Positions 15,257-23,618 of a DNA stretch of 23,618 nt are shown here, piece by piece (within the stretch, counting starts at the first letter, position 1; each line of letters begins with the position of its first letter). The DNA is from Rhizophagus sp. LPA8_4_AMF (taxonomy: Eukaryota > Glomeromycota > Glomeromycetes > Glomerales > Glomeraceae): contig JADRCO010001007.1 in NCBI GenBank assembly GCA_021464525.1, forward strand, positions 1 through 23,618, written 5' to 3'. A model generated the notes under the pieces. It had not been told where the DNA came from and searched no databases. It saw only the letters and a program-made list of their open reading frames with translations. Position numbers and translations under genes: made by a program.

Positions 15257-16257
15257 TACTGTTGAGTTTTCTCTCTTTTTTTATAAAAATAAAATAAAAT
15301 ATAAACGGGAATTGTCCAAATGTTATTTCACTTCCCAACATGAAGTAGTTATACCAACCTTATTTAAGGATTTGTTTTTAAAAAAAATAATTTAATGATA
15401 ATTCGCAAATAAAATAATAAATAGCGACGGTAACGATAAAATTTTTTTTTGTTTGAACAAGAAAAATCAAAACAAAGAATTCTTCTGTAACTTTAAGTAG
15501 AATTCATTGAAAGTTTATTGGGTGATTTTTTTAGAACAAGGAGTGTATGACATGTTAGAATGATGTTTAGATAGTCAAATAATCAACAAATTAAATTATT
15601 TCAAGATTTCATTGTTTGTTTGGAATTTTAGTATAATTTTCTTTCATTAAAAAAAAAATTACGCAAAATATTAATAATATTAATATAATTATTGTGGATA
15701 AATTTGGGTTCAATACAAAATTTTGGTTATTGGACATTTGGACTGCGGTCGTAATTTTTTTAATTTATGGATAAATCGTCCACTTATATAAATCGCTCCG
15801 TAAAAATATAACAATTTTGAAAATTCATTACATTGTTGTTTACGGATTTTTAATTGCGGAAGATGGGAGTTGTAAGACAAAGAATGAAAGTAACACTTTC
15901 GATAAATGATTTAGGACTAGCCTAAAATGGTTTTCTCGTATTTGTAAAAAGAACAATTTATTTCTGGAAATTAAGGCTATGCTTTATTCTCCACTTATAG
16001 TAATAACTTGCCGTTAATTTATTAAATTTACTAGTGTTGATTCCGGATTGTCTTTCTAGAACTGAATCTCTTTATAATCAGGTTTTTTTTATTTACGGGT
16101 CAACTTATTTAGTTAATAATTTCCTTTTTTGGTATAAACATAACAAATCAGCCAACTCACGTGATCAATAAATCCAAGAACCCGCAGTATTACAAAGGCT
16201 CAACAAATCAGGAATAAGATTTCTTAAACGTACAATTTAAAATTTTATATTATACAA
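15257..16257. other. AT-rich spacer between PEX6 and the Argonaute gene
   Basis: About 1 kb between two minus-strand genes. It must hold the PEX6 terminator on the right and the Argonaute promoter on the left. A TCACGTGA octamer lies at 16157-16164, about 100 bp past the PEX6 stop. No open frame here looks coding, and I recognise no RNA gene or repeat. Confidence 0.55.
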
Positions 16258-19200
16258 TCAACCGACTTTTGCTTTACCTTTTTTATCCTCTTGCGACTTT
16301 TCATTGTTATTTCCAATAAAATCGATAGTTCCACTCCCACCGCTAATAATGTTAATATTAGAATATTCTTCTCCGGCAAGCAAATTCTGTTCATTGTTCC
16401 TTTCAAACTTATTTGTTTCTTGTTGAGTAAATCTCATTTTTACCATTATATAATGTTCTAATTCTTTTTCAGAGACTGAAGGTACTAACTCAGCTAAGGC
16501 CCTATCGAAATCGGTTTGATTAACTTCAACCAAAGTATCCTCAGGCGTAGCAAGATGATTAAGATAATATTGTGAATTAATAGGTTTAGGAAATTTTGAT
16601 GATGGATTGGCATTTATTTCAGCTTTAAAATCAAATTTAAATAAATTAGTTCATTAAATGAGACATAAAATCTCTCTCATTATATAATACGTACCAACTT
16701 TGGTTTCTATAGCTTCAGCTGTTCTTGACATTGCCTTTAACATTGCATCCGAACAAAGTGCATAAAAATCAGCACCTGTATAATTAAATGGACATTTCTT
16801 TGCGACAACTCCAAGGTCCAATGAAGGATGCAAACGGAACCTAACAAAATAAATTTTCAAAAAATTATTTAAATATCCAGATGCTTATAATAAAAAAATG
16901 AAAAAATTGCATACTTTCTTGTTAATGCTTGAATTATTTTAAGTTGTGATTCGTGATCTTGACTTACTCCAAGATAAAGAAGTTTATCAAATCTAAATGA
17001 TAATCATTGAATAAATATGATGATAAATACGTTACTATAAAAAGATTTTAAATAACTTACCGCCCGGGTCTTAATAATGCTGGATCTAATAAATCCGGTC
17101 GATTAGTTGCACCGATTACAAACACGTCTGCTGCGCCTCCACCCTGTCCCATCCCATCCAACTCGGCTAAAAGTTGACTAACGATTCTATCCATTACACC
17201 ACCTGAATCACCTTTCTCTCCCCTTTTAGGTGCAACAGAATCCAGTTCATCGAAAAATATTACACATGGTTTAGCATCTCGAGCACGTTGAAAAACTCGC
17301 CGAACATTTGCCTCAGATTCACCGATATACATATTGAGTAATTCGGGTCCTTTAACCGAAAAAAAATTTAAAGAACATGAAGTTGCAACTGCTTTGGCGA
17401 GAAGCGTTTTTCCTGTACCAGGTGGACCGTATAGTAAAATTCCCGATCTCTTCTTCATCCCAATTGCAAATAATTCTGGATGTTCTAAAGGTAATTGAAT
17501 GGTATCTAAAATATCATTTTTTACATCTGCAAGTCCCCCAACATCTTCCCAAGTAACATTGGGAATTTTTGGTGCACCTATACTATCAGAATATGACGCT
17601 CTTGCTTTATTAAGAGCTTTTTCAAAATCTGCGGCTGTCAAAGCAATTCCAGCTTGGACAATGTCCACATCTTTTACGGATTGATTTGTCTTTTTCAAAG
17701 AAATTTCAACCCGTTCAAGCGATGCTAAACCAGCTCTTGCAACCAAATCTACCAAATCTTTGGGTACGAGTGCAGCAGTCTGTGTTGCCAATGATGATAA
17801 TGAGACATCCGGAGCCAAAGGTGTATCAGACGTTAATCGTTCTAATATAGCCAATCTTGCAGGTTCAGAAGGTGCTTCGAAAGCAATCTCATGTCTAAAA
17901 CATCCAATTACACTTGCGGGGATTTTGTCAATATCTCCTGTTGTACCTACGACCAATACAGGATATCCTATATTTTGAAAATTTGTTATAAGCTGCTTAA
18001 AACAATCTTGTAAAATAGTTGAAATAGTCGGCTCTTGACCGGTTTCAAGAACAGCACTTTTCTTAGCTAACGCATCAACATGACCTAATAAGAATACGCA
18101 CGGAGAACATGTCACCGCCTTATCCAATCTCATACGAAGCGATGTTTCTGTTTTTGCATCAGTCTCTCCCGCAAAATCAAAACAATTCACTTCGAAAACA
18201 TGCACACCAACTGATTCCGCTACCCAATAAACTGTCGTTTTCTTTCCACAACCCCGAGGGCCATGTAAAAGAACCGTACAACTAAGTTTAAGTGTTGCGG
18301 CATTTGAATGAAGACAAGATGAAATTAGATCAAAAAGTTTAGCATAAGATGTTCCAGGTGATGTTAATATTGAGTTCGAATGGGGTAATTTTGGAATTTC
18401 GGAATTAATTCCATAATATTGTTTCACGGCAGGAACTTTAGAATGCACCATCCCTATTTGTTCAATTCTAGTCAATTTGGTATCAACTAATCTACCATAT
18501 CCATGCATCATAATTTTTTTCTTGTTTTGAGGTTTCAATTTAGAAATTTTAAAATAGACAGCAGTTGTTGGATTTAATGGAGCAGTAGCAACTTTAATGT
18601 CTTCTAAAGTTTCAACATCCCCCTCAACTTTTTGCGGTCTTAATCTTGCAGCTTCCTCTAAATTATTAGATTCAATAAGTGAATTAAAAATTTTAAGAAA
18701 TACTATAGAAATAACACTTACCGTCTATAGGAATAGAGAAAATATCCCCTTCACCAACTATTCTATCAGCCTCTTCAAACCAGCTTTCTAAGCCATCCAT
18801 ACTGGCATTATAGATAAATCTATCGGTACAATTTGGAAAAGCTATTCTGGCAACAACTAAATATTTAGCTACTGGAGGTGAGGATTGCATCCTGATAGCT
18901 GGCTGAACGAATAATTGTTCAGAACTCAGCTTGTTTGTATCAGAAAATCCAAGATTAAAATAAAGCAACGGTGAAATATAAGCAGGAGGATATGAAACCC
19001 TAAATAAAAGATTATTAAAGAATGTTAAATTTAGATAAAATTTTTAAAATAAAAAATATATTTATATTTACATTTCTATACAAACAACAACAACAACAAC
19101 AATAATAAATACTCTATAGTTGATAATGAAATATCGATGGCATAAACTTTGCATAACCTAGTTTTCTCATTAATAGGACCTGATACTAATGCCTAATAAA

Positions 19201-20549
19201 ATATGGCATAACATATTAATAAGAATGAATTTGAATGTTGCGAAAATAATAAAATTACTTCTCACCCAACTTCCACTTTGAATTCCCAATTTGGCTAAAT
19301 CCTTTAAACTGATTAGGACTCTTGATTCAGGATCCTCTCTTTCTTTTGGTATAGGTTGTATTAAAGAAACAGGAAAGGGAGATGATAAAATTTGAGGAGT
19401 AAAAGTTGATTTTCTTGAAATGGAAACTACATTATTTAAACAATCTTCATCAGAAGATATTGAAGATGCAGAAGTAGTCCAATCTGATTCGGATCCATTT
19501 CCGGTATCCTGCCCATTAACTTCTAGTAAAGCCAGTTGAGTTTCCATATAATAATCCTTTGAATTTAAAATATTTGGTTCATCTAAATAATCTTCAAAAT
19601 AAAAGTCCGCAATATCATGGTTATTAATATTGATTTCTCCTTCTTCATTATCATATATCAAAGTTTCTTGTAACAAATTGGTGATAATGAAATTCGTATT
19701 GGATGAAATAATTCCTTGTAAAACTGGATTGCACATTAAAACCTTAAATTTGATTGATGAAACAGGGATAGAAACTTGTTGAAAACTATAGATTTGCGAT
19801 TGTCTAACCACTACAGGCGGTGATGAATAAAAATAGGCTGATATTGCGGAAGGATCTTTTCTTGATAAAACATTTTAATAAAATATGAATAAATAAAATC
19901 TTTCAAATACAAATTTTTTATAAAAAAAACTAAACCTTTTATCAAACTTTCATATGATTCATTATTCAATGCTCCAACAATCACCTCTTCTAATTCAATT
20001 GGATTGGCAATTTTAATTTCTACTTCGATTGCATCTCTTAAATTATTTTGTTTCACGAAATCTTTTGATACATAACAAACATGCTCCTATAGAAAAAGTT
20101 AATGATAAAATATTATATATTAAACATATAGAGGTAAATAATAATATATTATTGTCTCTACCTCGGGTGTGTCTTCAAATCTATCAGGATATTGTAATTT
20201 TGCGTATGTAAAAATTGAAGAAATCAAAGGTTTATGTTTTGTTGTTCTAAGTGGATTTTTCAAGTATAAATCCAAAGGTGTAACAGAAACACAAATATAA
20301 GGTTTAAGCGTCGCTCTTATAGCTGTAAATGTAAACACAGTTTAGCTTTATAATGTAAAAAACGAGAATAAAGCTAGTATTAAACAAAATAAAATTACCC
20401 TCAGATTCGTCTACTATAGTTTCTTTAATTAATTCGTCCCATAATTTTTCACTAAGTCCTATTTTTAAATCATTACTAGAACTATGTAAGTCAACATAAA
20501 TTTGTATTTTGGCAATCCGGACTGTATAATTGCTGGAACTTGAAGACAT
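16258..20549 (-). CDS. PEX6: PEX6, peroxisomal AAA+ ATPase
   Basis: With PEX1 this protein forms the double-ring AAA+ motor that pulls ubiquitinated PEX5 from the peroxisome membrane for reuse. Ten exons (minus): 20549-20399, 20322-20162, 20086-19936, 19855-19266, 19192-19113, 18999-18722, 18657-17061, 16992-16915, 16840-16695 and 16622-16258, giving 1198 aa. The start is the first ATG of an open exon beginning MSSSSSNYTVRIAK. The N-terminal half is divergent, with an acidic Ser-rich stretch near residues 265-285. D1 has Walker A GPRGCGKKT (603-611), but its Walker B position reads CVFLLGHVD (657-665) without the usual DE pair. D2 is fully conserved: WEDVGGL (840-846), Walker A GPPGTGKT (881-888), Walker B VIFFDELD (936-943), GATNRPDLLDPALLRPGR and the PEX6-typical FDKLLYLGVS that follows. 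A degenerate D1 is usual for PEX6. The Lys/Asn-rich C-tail ends KGKAKVG. An intron at 19112-19000 holds a CAA microsatellite. Confidence 0.96.
19081..19107. repeat. CAA/TTG microsatellite inside a PEX6 intron
   Basis: About six CAA triplets followed by AATAAT lie just inside the fifth PEX6 intron, immediately downstream of its GTATTT donor on the minus strand. If the intron were retained, it would extend the frame with a Leu run before a stop. It is probably neutral simple-sequence DNA. Confidence 0.7.
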
Positions 20550-20767
20550 TTAAGAAAAGGTTACTACGTCACGGATTAAATTTTATGTTTAGCAAATTAT
20601 GTAAATGTAGAAGATTGCTTCATATCAAAGTTTGGGATTAAACCCTGGATCAAACTCTACATATTTCATCGGCCCATATTTTCCTATTTCCCAGATCTTC
20701 CAATATTTTACCTTGGCACCGGATTTGATCCACCAAAATTTACATTGCAATCAATTAACACTTTATT

Positions 20768-20880
20768 CCAGATTTGATCCATATTTCATTCTGGATTTGA
20801 TCTATATTTCATTTTGGATTTGATCTATATTTTATCCTAAATTTGATTTTATTCCAGAACTGATCTATATTTTACCTATA
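20768..20880. repeat. 23-bp tandem repeat array
   Basis: Three near-identical 23-bp units with a GGATTTGATCTATATTTCAT-like core begin at 20768, 20791 and 20814. Shortened or decayed units follow at 20837 and about 20855. The array lies about 220 bp upstream of the PEX6 start codon. It is a minisatellite-like repeat; a regulatory role is not shown. Confidence 0.8.
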
Positions 20881-20982
20881 TTTTAAGTTAGGGTACCAAA
20901 ATCTTACGTGACACACAAATAAGCATTCTTATTGGTTAAACTTAATAATATATATATATTAAATATATTGGTTAAAAAAAAT

Positions 20983-21000
20983 CTTACCTGGGGGGGTAAG
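20983..21000. repeat. Short inverted repeat around a G7 run
   Basis: CTTACC and GGTAAG are exact reverse complements, so 20983-21000 can pair as a small hairpin. The seven-G run (20990-20996) is unusual in this AT-rich DNA. It might be the end of a non-autonomous element, but no second copy is seen in the window. Confidence 0.55.
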
Positions 21001-21085
21001 ACCTTCTAATAAAGTGATATTAGGTAATATCTGTCACTGCCCTTATATAATCAGATTTTTTGTTTCCCTATAAAAAGTACCCTTA

Positions 21086-21202
21086 TTAAAATATACTTAA
21101 AATATACGTAAAATATTTTTTCATGCTTAAAATATATTGAAAATATACTAAAATAGTAAAATGGTAAAAATTAAGTATAATTTAAATACACTTAAAATAT
21201 AC
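21086..21202. repeat. Dispersed TTAAAATATAC repeats
   Basis: Exact TTAAAATATAC units occur at 21086-21096, 21097-21107 and 21192-21202, with several degenerate copies between (for example TTAAAATATAT and GAAAATATACT). This is an AT-rich degenerate satellite-like patch. Confidence 0.55.
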
Positions 21203-21376
21203 TAAAAATAAAGAATTTTTATAACTATAACCGGCGGTTAACATCACCGGTATCACGTGATATTAATAGGTCATGTGATACTAACGCAAATTTACAGTAT
21301 TTTATTTTTTTAAAAAAATTATAAGACAAGCAACACTATAACTGAATCAACAATATTATAATGTATTTATTTATAC

Positions 21377-22320
21377 TTATTGATGTTCTTTACTACATGT
21401 TCTAACATTATGACCTTTTTGTTTACAAATTTTACATATATAAACTTTTCTTTCATGTCTTTGATCGTCAGTATTGCATTAAAAGGAATTCTTGATGAAG
21501 ATGAAGATGCTTGCTGATTTCATATTTCACTAATATATAGATTAAGATCAGATAGATTTATTGCACTATTCTTTGTATTAACATGATATGAATTAGATTC
21601 AGTTGCTGATTTAATATACTTATTTGGTGGATGATCATGTCGTTTCTGAACCACAAGATCCAAAATCTGTATATTTTCATTTTCATTATTTATATCATTT
21701 ATTAGTTTTTTCTTCTGATCAATAAACCTATTAATTATATCTATAATTTCATCTTCACAACTTAAATCAAGTGCTAAGTTAAGAGCTTTTTTCATCTTTC
21801 CATATCCATATGCATACTTGACTTTTCTTTGTAAATATTGCTTAATATCAGTTATAAATGTGTCAGGTATTCTAAGCTGATTAAAGATGTGTAAATTAGC
21901 TATTAAAATTTCTTCATTGTTATTTTATTGAAATTGTGTTACAACTCCAATACTTTCATCTTATATTGTCTGAATACATTGATCTTGCATATTTTCCATA
22001 TACCATCGCCTGAAAATAAAACCGATATTAAATTTTGCCACCTTGGAATTCATCATGACTTGAAAAAAATGTGAACATACAAGTCCATGGTTTATTATGG
22101 CCAAACAAGTGCATAAATGGCCACCATCTGCTAATAAAATAACGTAATGCTTATAAGATTTGGTAAGGCCATAAAGTTCCCAGATTTCTATAACATCAAT
22201 TAGTTGTATTTCTTCTAATAAAGAATAGAGAGTAGTTTGCGGCCTATCCAGTTGATTCTCAATAAATCCTTCATTATAATTACATTGATCGTCATCCTGT
22301 TTAAGAAATTTATAAACCAA
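21377..22320 (-). pseudogene. Broken MULE-type transposase-like protein: SWIM zinc finger and C-terminal zinc knuckle
   Basis: Read on the minus strand, one frame runs from about 22320 to 21460. It is interrupted by TAA (just after the 119-codon first segment), a second TAA about a dozen codons later, and TGA at about 21520. A frame change near 21450 then leads to an intact zinc knuckle (CKICKQKGHNVRTC, a C-X2-C-X4-H-X4-C pattern) and a TAA at 21377-21379. The first segment has a SWIM motif (C-x-C, then C-x-H, in HLCTCLAIINHGLVCSH), followed by an FRRWY-like stretch resembling the SWIM proteins expanded in Rhizophagus. The DDE catalytic part upstream is missing, and an in-frame TAA precedes 22320. 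SWIM domains occur in MULE transposases and related DNA-binding proteins. At least four lesions plus the truncation make it a dead relic. Confidence 0.8.
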
Positions 22321-22504
22321 TTAATTGATTTCAGTCATGTGATATAACAAACTATAACTTCACACACCTTTTTGTTTTTAGCATTAAGTTTTACTTTCCA
22401 GGCTTTAATTAAAAACAGTATATAACTAAGAAACGGGAACTATTGTGGGTCTGGAGTGTAAAATTCACGTGATTTGAAAAATTATGAAAGAAATTAAAAA
22501 ATCA
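22321..22504. other. Short spacer between the two transposon relics
   Basis: This segment separates the SWIM relic from the Helitron relic. It carries TCATGTGA (22335-22342) and TCACGTGA (22465-22472). No coding sequence is recognised. It may contain the undefined ends of one or both elements. Confidence 0.4.
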
Positions 22505-23445
22505 AATTTCATATTTTATTGGGTTCAGATGGGATGATATTTTTTACATTTAATTCAGCTGATCTACATTGGCCTGAATTGTACAAGTAATGCCAAGAGG
22601 AAATACAGAAGACACAAACCTCTGATATAAAAACCTTGTTGAAAATCCACATATTGCCGCTGAGTTTTTCAACAAAAGGTTCAAAATTTTTTTAATAAAG
22701 TGCTAAAGAAACATTGGAATCTGAAGAAGTGGTGATACAGATTCGAATAGCAGCATCACGGTAGTGTTCACATACACAGTATTAGAAAGATATGAAATAG
22801 GCTAACAATCGAATGGGAAAAAATGAAAGATGATGAGAATACGATGAACAAGATAATTGAGTATGATATGGCCTAGTTATCACAATTAATTCTGGACTTG
22901 ATGCATCTATTCCAAACTGACATCCATGCTAAAAGGATCATAGCGAGTTATAAGATGTCCTATAAGACTATATGGATCTGATTAATAAGCTGCAATGGCA
23001 CACAAGATGCAGTCCTTTCTATTGCATTTGCATTAATCAAAAAGGAGAACAGACATGTAGGTTCGGATATCCCAAGGAAAGATCAGATCACACATTCATG
23101 TGCGATGATGATTATGGCTAACCAGAACTAATAACAGAAAGAAATGATCTATTAATAAATCTGCATGGCAGATTACAACTGTAGGGATGATAGGCGAACG
23201 TTAACCTAAAGCCTATTCTCAGCACACATGCGACTCTACAATATGTTTTAAAATACATAAACAAATCAGAGTCGCGATCAGCAACATTTTCAAAAATATA
23301 CAACCAAATACTTAATACGAGTCAGAAAAATGAAACTTCCCTTACTGCAATTCAGAAGCTCCTTCTCCACAGCGTCTCTGAGTATGATATTTTAGCTCAA
23401 GAGACAGCTCATCTTTTTCTTGAAATTCTTTTGGGTTATTCAAGC
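22505..23445 (+). pseudogene. Decayed Helitron Rep/helicase-like fragment
   Basis: The plus strand encodes fragments, in collinear order but scattered over shifting frames, of the Helitron helicase-like (Rep) region. They include FFTFNSADLHWPELYK (about 22545-22590), then ENPHIAAEFFNKRF, KVLKKHWNLKKW followed by YRFE and QHH (about 22700-22760), TIEWEKMKDDE, CRFGYPKERSDHTF (about 23060-23100) and a longer open stretch from 23194 with LQYVLKYINKSE and LLLHSVSEYDILAQET. The helitron order ADLHWPEL, H-G-S-x-H-x-H, CRFGYP and KY-x-x-K is recognisable. Many stops and shifts interrupt it. The 5' end, the later Rep part and the PIF1-like helicase are absent, and the fragment stops where a hAT-like end begins at 23446. 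Not functional. Confidence 0.8.
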
Positions 23446-23618
23446 CAGTGTTGGGCAATTGGACAATTAGACGTTTTGGACATTTGTCCAAAACCTGTCC
23501 AAAACCTGTCCAAAACCAAAACCTTTTTTTCATTGGACAGGTTTTGGACAGATCACATGACAAAAAATTTAATTTAGGCCAAAATTATAATTAATTTTGG
23601 CCAATATTTTAATTTTAA
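23446..23618. mobile_element. hAT-like transposon end, running off the window
   Basis: At 23446 the Helitron-like reading changes to CAGTGTTGGGCAATTGGAC, which resembles the CAGNG terminal inverted repeats of hAT elements. The next 130 bp are unusually symmetrical. TTTTGGACA/TGTCCAAAA pair at 23474-23493. An 18-bp TGTCCAAAACCTGTCCAA (23485-23502, repeated 11 bp later at 23496-23513) has its exact reverse complement at 23533-23550. A 26-bp palindrome of GGCCAAAATTA type fills 23577-23602. No coding sequence is visible. It could be the subterminal region of a hAT element or a non-autonomous (MITE) relative. The other end and any target-site duplication lie outside the window. Confidence 0.6.

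Larger units (their letters stand above)
20550..21376. other. Repeat-rich spacer upstream of PEX6
   Basis: About 830 bp without a gene. It includes the PEX6 promoter (adjacent to 20549), a 23-bp tandem array (20768-20836 plus decayed copies to about 20880), a CTTACC/GGTAAG hairpin around a G7 run (20983-21000), a TTAAAATATAC repeat family (21086-21202), a TAACCG-G-CGGTTA hairpin (21228-21240) and two TCAYGTGA octamers (21253-21278). The density of small symmetrical elements suggests nested non-autonomous transposon debris. Confidence 0.55.

Noticed and set aside
17499-17978. Plus-strand open frames of 61 and 72 codons
   Set aside because: They lie antisense to the large coding exon of PEX6 and have no family resemblance.
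19114-19190. Extension of PEX6 exon 5 into a poly-Leu run
   Set aside because: Reading through the CAA/TTG microsatellite meets a stop. Splicing at GTATTT restores the frame into the next conserved exon.
21960-22320. The SWIM-domain segment as an intact small gene
   Set aside because: The frame continues past its stop with recognisable family sequence down to a zinc knuckle, so it is a fragment of a larger broken protein.

Overview
The window is eukaryotic and most likely from an arbuscular mycorrhizal fungus of the Rhizophagus/Glomeromycotina type. It is very AT-rich and has long homopolymer runs. The genes carry many short introns (mostly 60-100 nt, GT-AG) and are separated by 0.5-2 kb of AT-rich spacer. 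The right end holds decayed transposons of kinds common in such genomes: a SWIM/zinc-knuckle MULE-type relic, a Helitron Rep relic and a hAT-like end. The organism is inferred from style and protein resemblance, not from a marker gene.

Layout. 1-3990 is AT-rich spacer with one weak open-frame remnant (400-660), a 10-bp tandem repeat and a 20-bp perfect palindrome. 3991-5284 (+) is a five-exon gene for a single-pass membrane protein with a beta-strand-repeat (DUF4097/adhesin-like) outer domain. 5285-7196 is spacer with a short telomere-like patch. 7197-7329 carries three CGCG-core, MCB-like sites. 7294-11166 (+) is a complete 16-exon MCM2 gene, about 895 aa. 11622-15256 (-) is a complete 13-exon Argonaute gene of 879 aa that keeps the slicer tetrad. 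16258-20549 (-) is a complete 10-exon PEX6 gene of 1198 aa. 20550-21376 is repeat-rich spacer. 21377-22320 (-) is a broken SWIM/zinc-knuckle transposase. About 22505-23445 (+) is a decayed Helitron Rep/helicase-like relic, apparently interrupted at 23446 by a hAT-like element that runs off the window.

The four intact genes are housekeeping or regulatory and do not form a functional cluster: replicative helicase, small-RNA effector, peroxisomal import recycling, and a surface or secretory-pathway protein. MCM2 and the Argonaute gene converge with 455 bp between their stop codons. Argonaute and PEX6 are in tandem on the minus strand. A functional link between the Argonaute and the nearby degenerate transposons is possible biologically, but nothing in the sequence shows one.

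I worked out exon models by hand from splice sites, frame continuity and family conservation, and checked that exon lengths sum to multiples of three. I see no tRNA, rRNA or CRISPR array. I do not find a convincing undescribed system. The points most worth a second look are the ATG-only first exon and the GC-AG intron in MCM2, the histidine at the guide 5'-base-stacking position of the Argonaute, and the nested transposon relics with transition-like decay.
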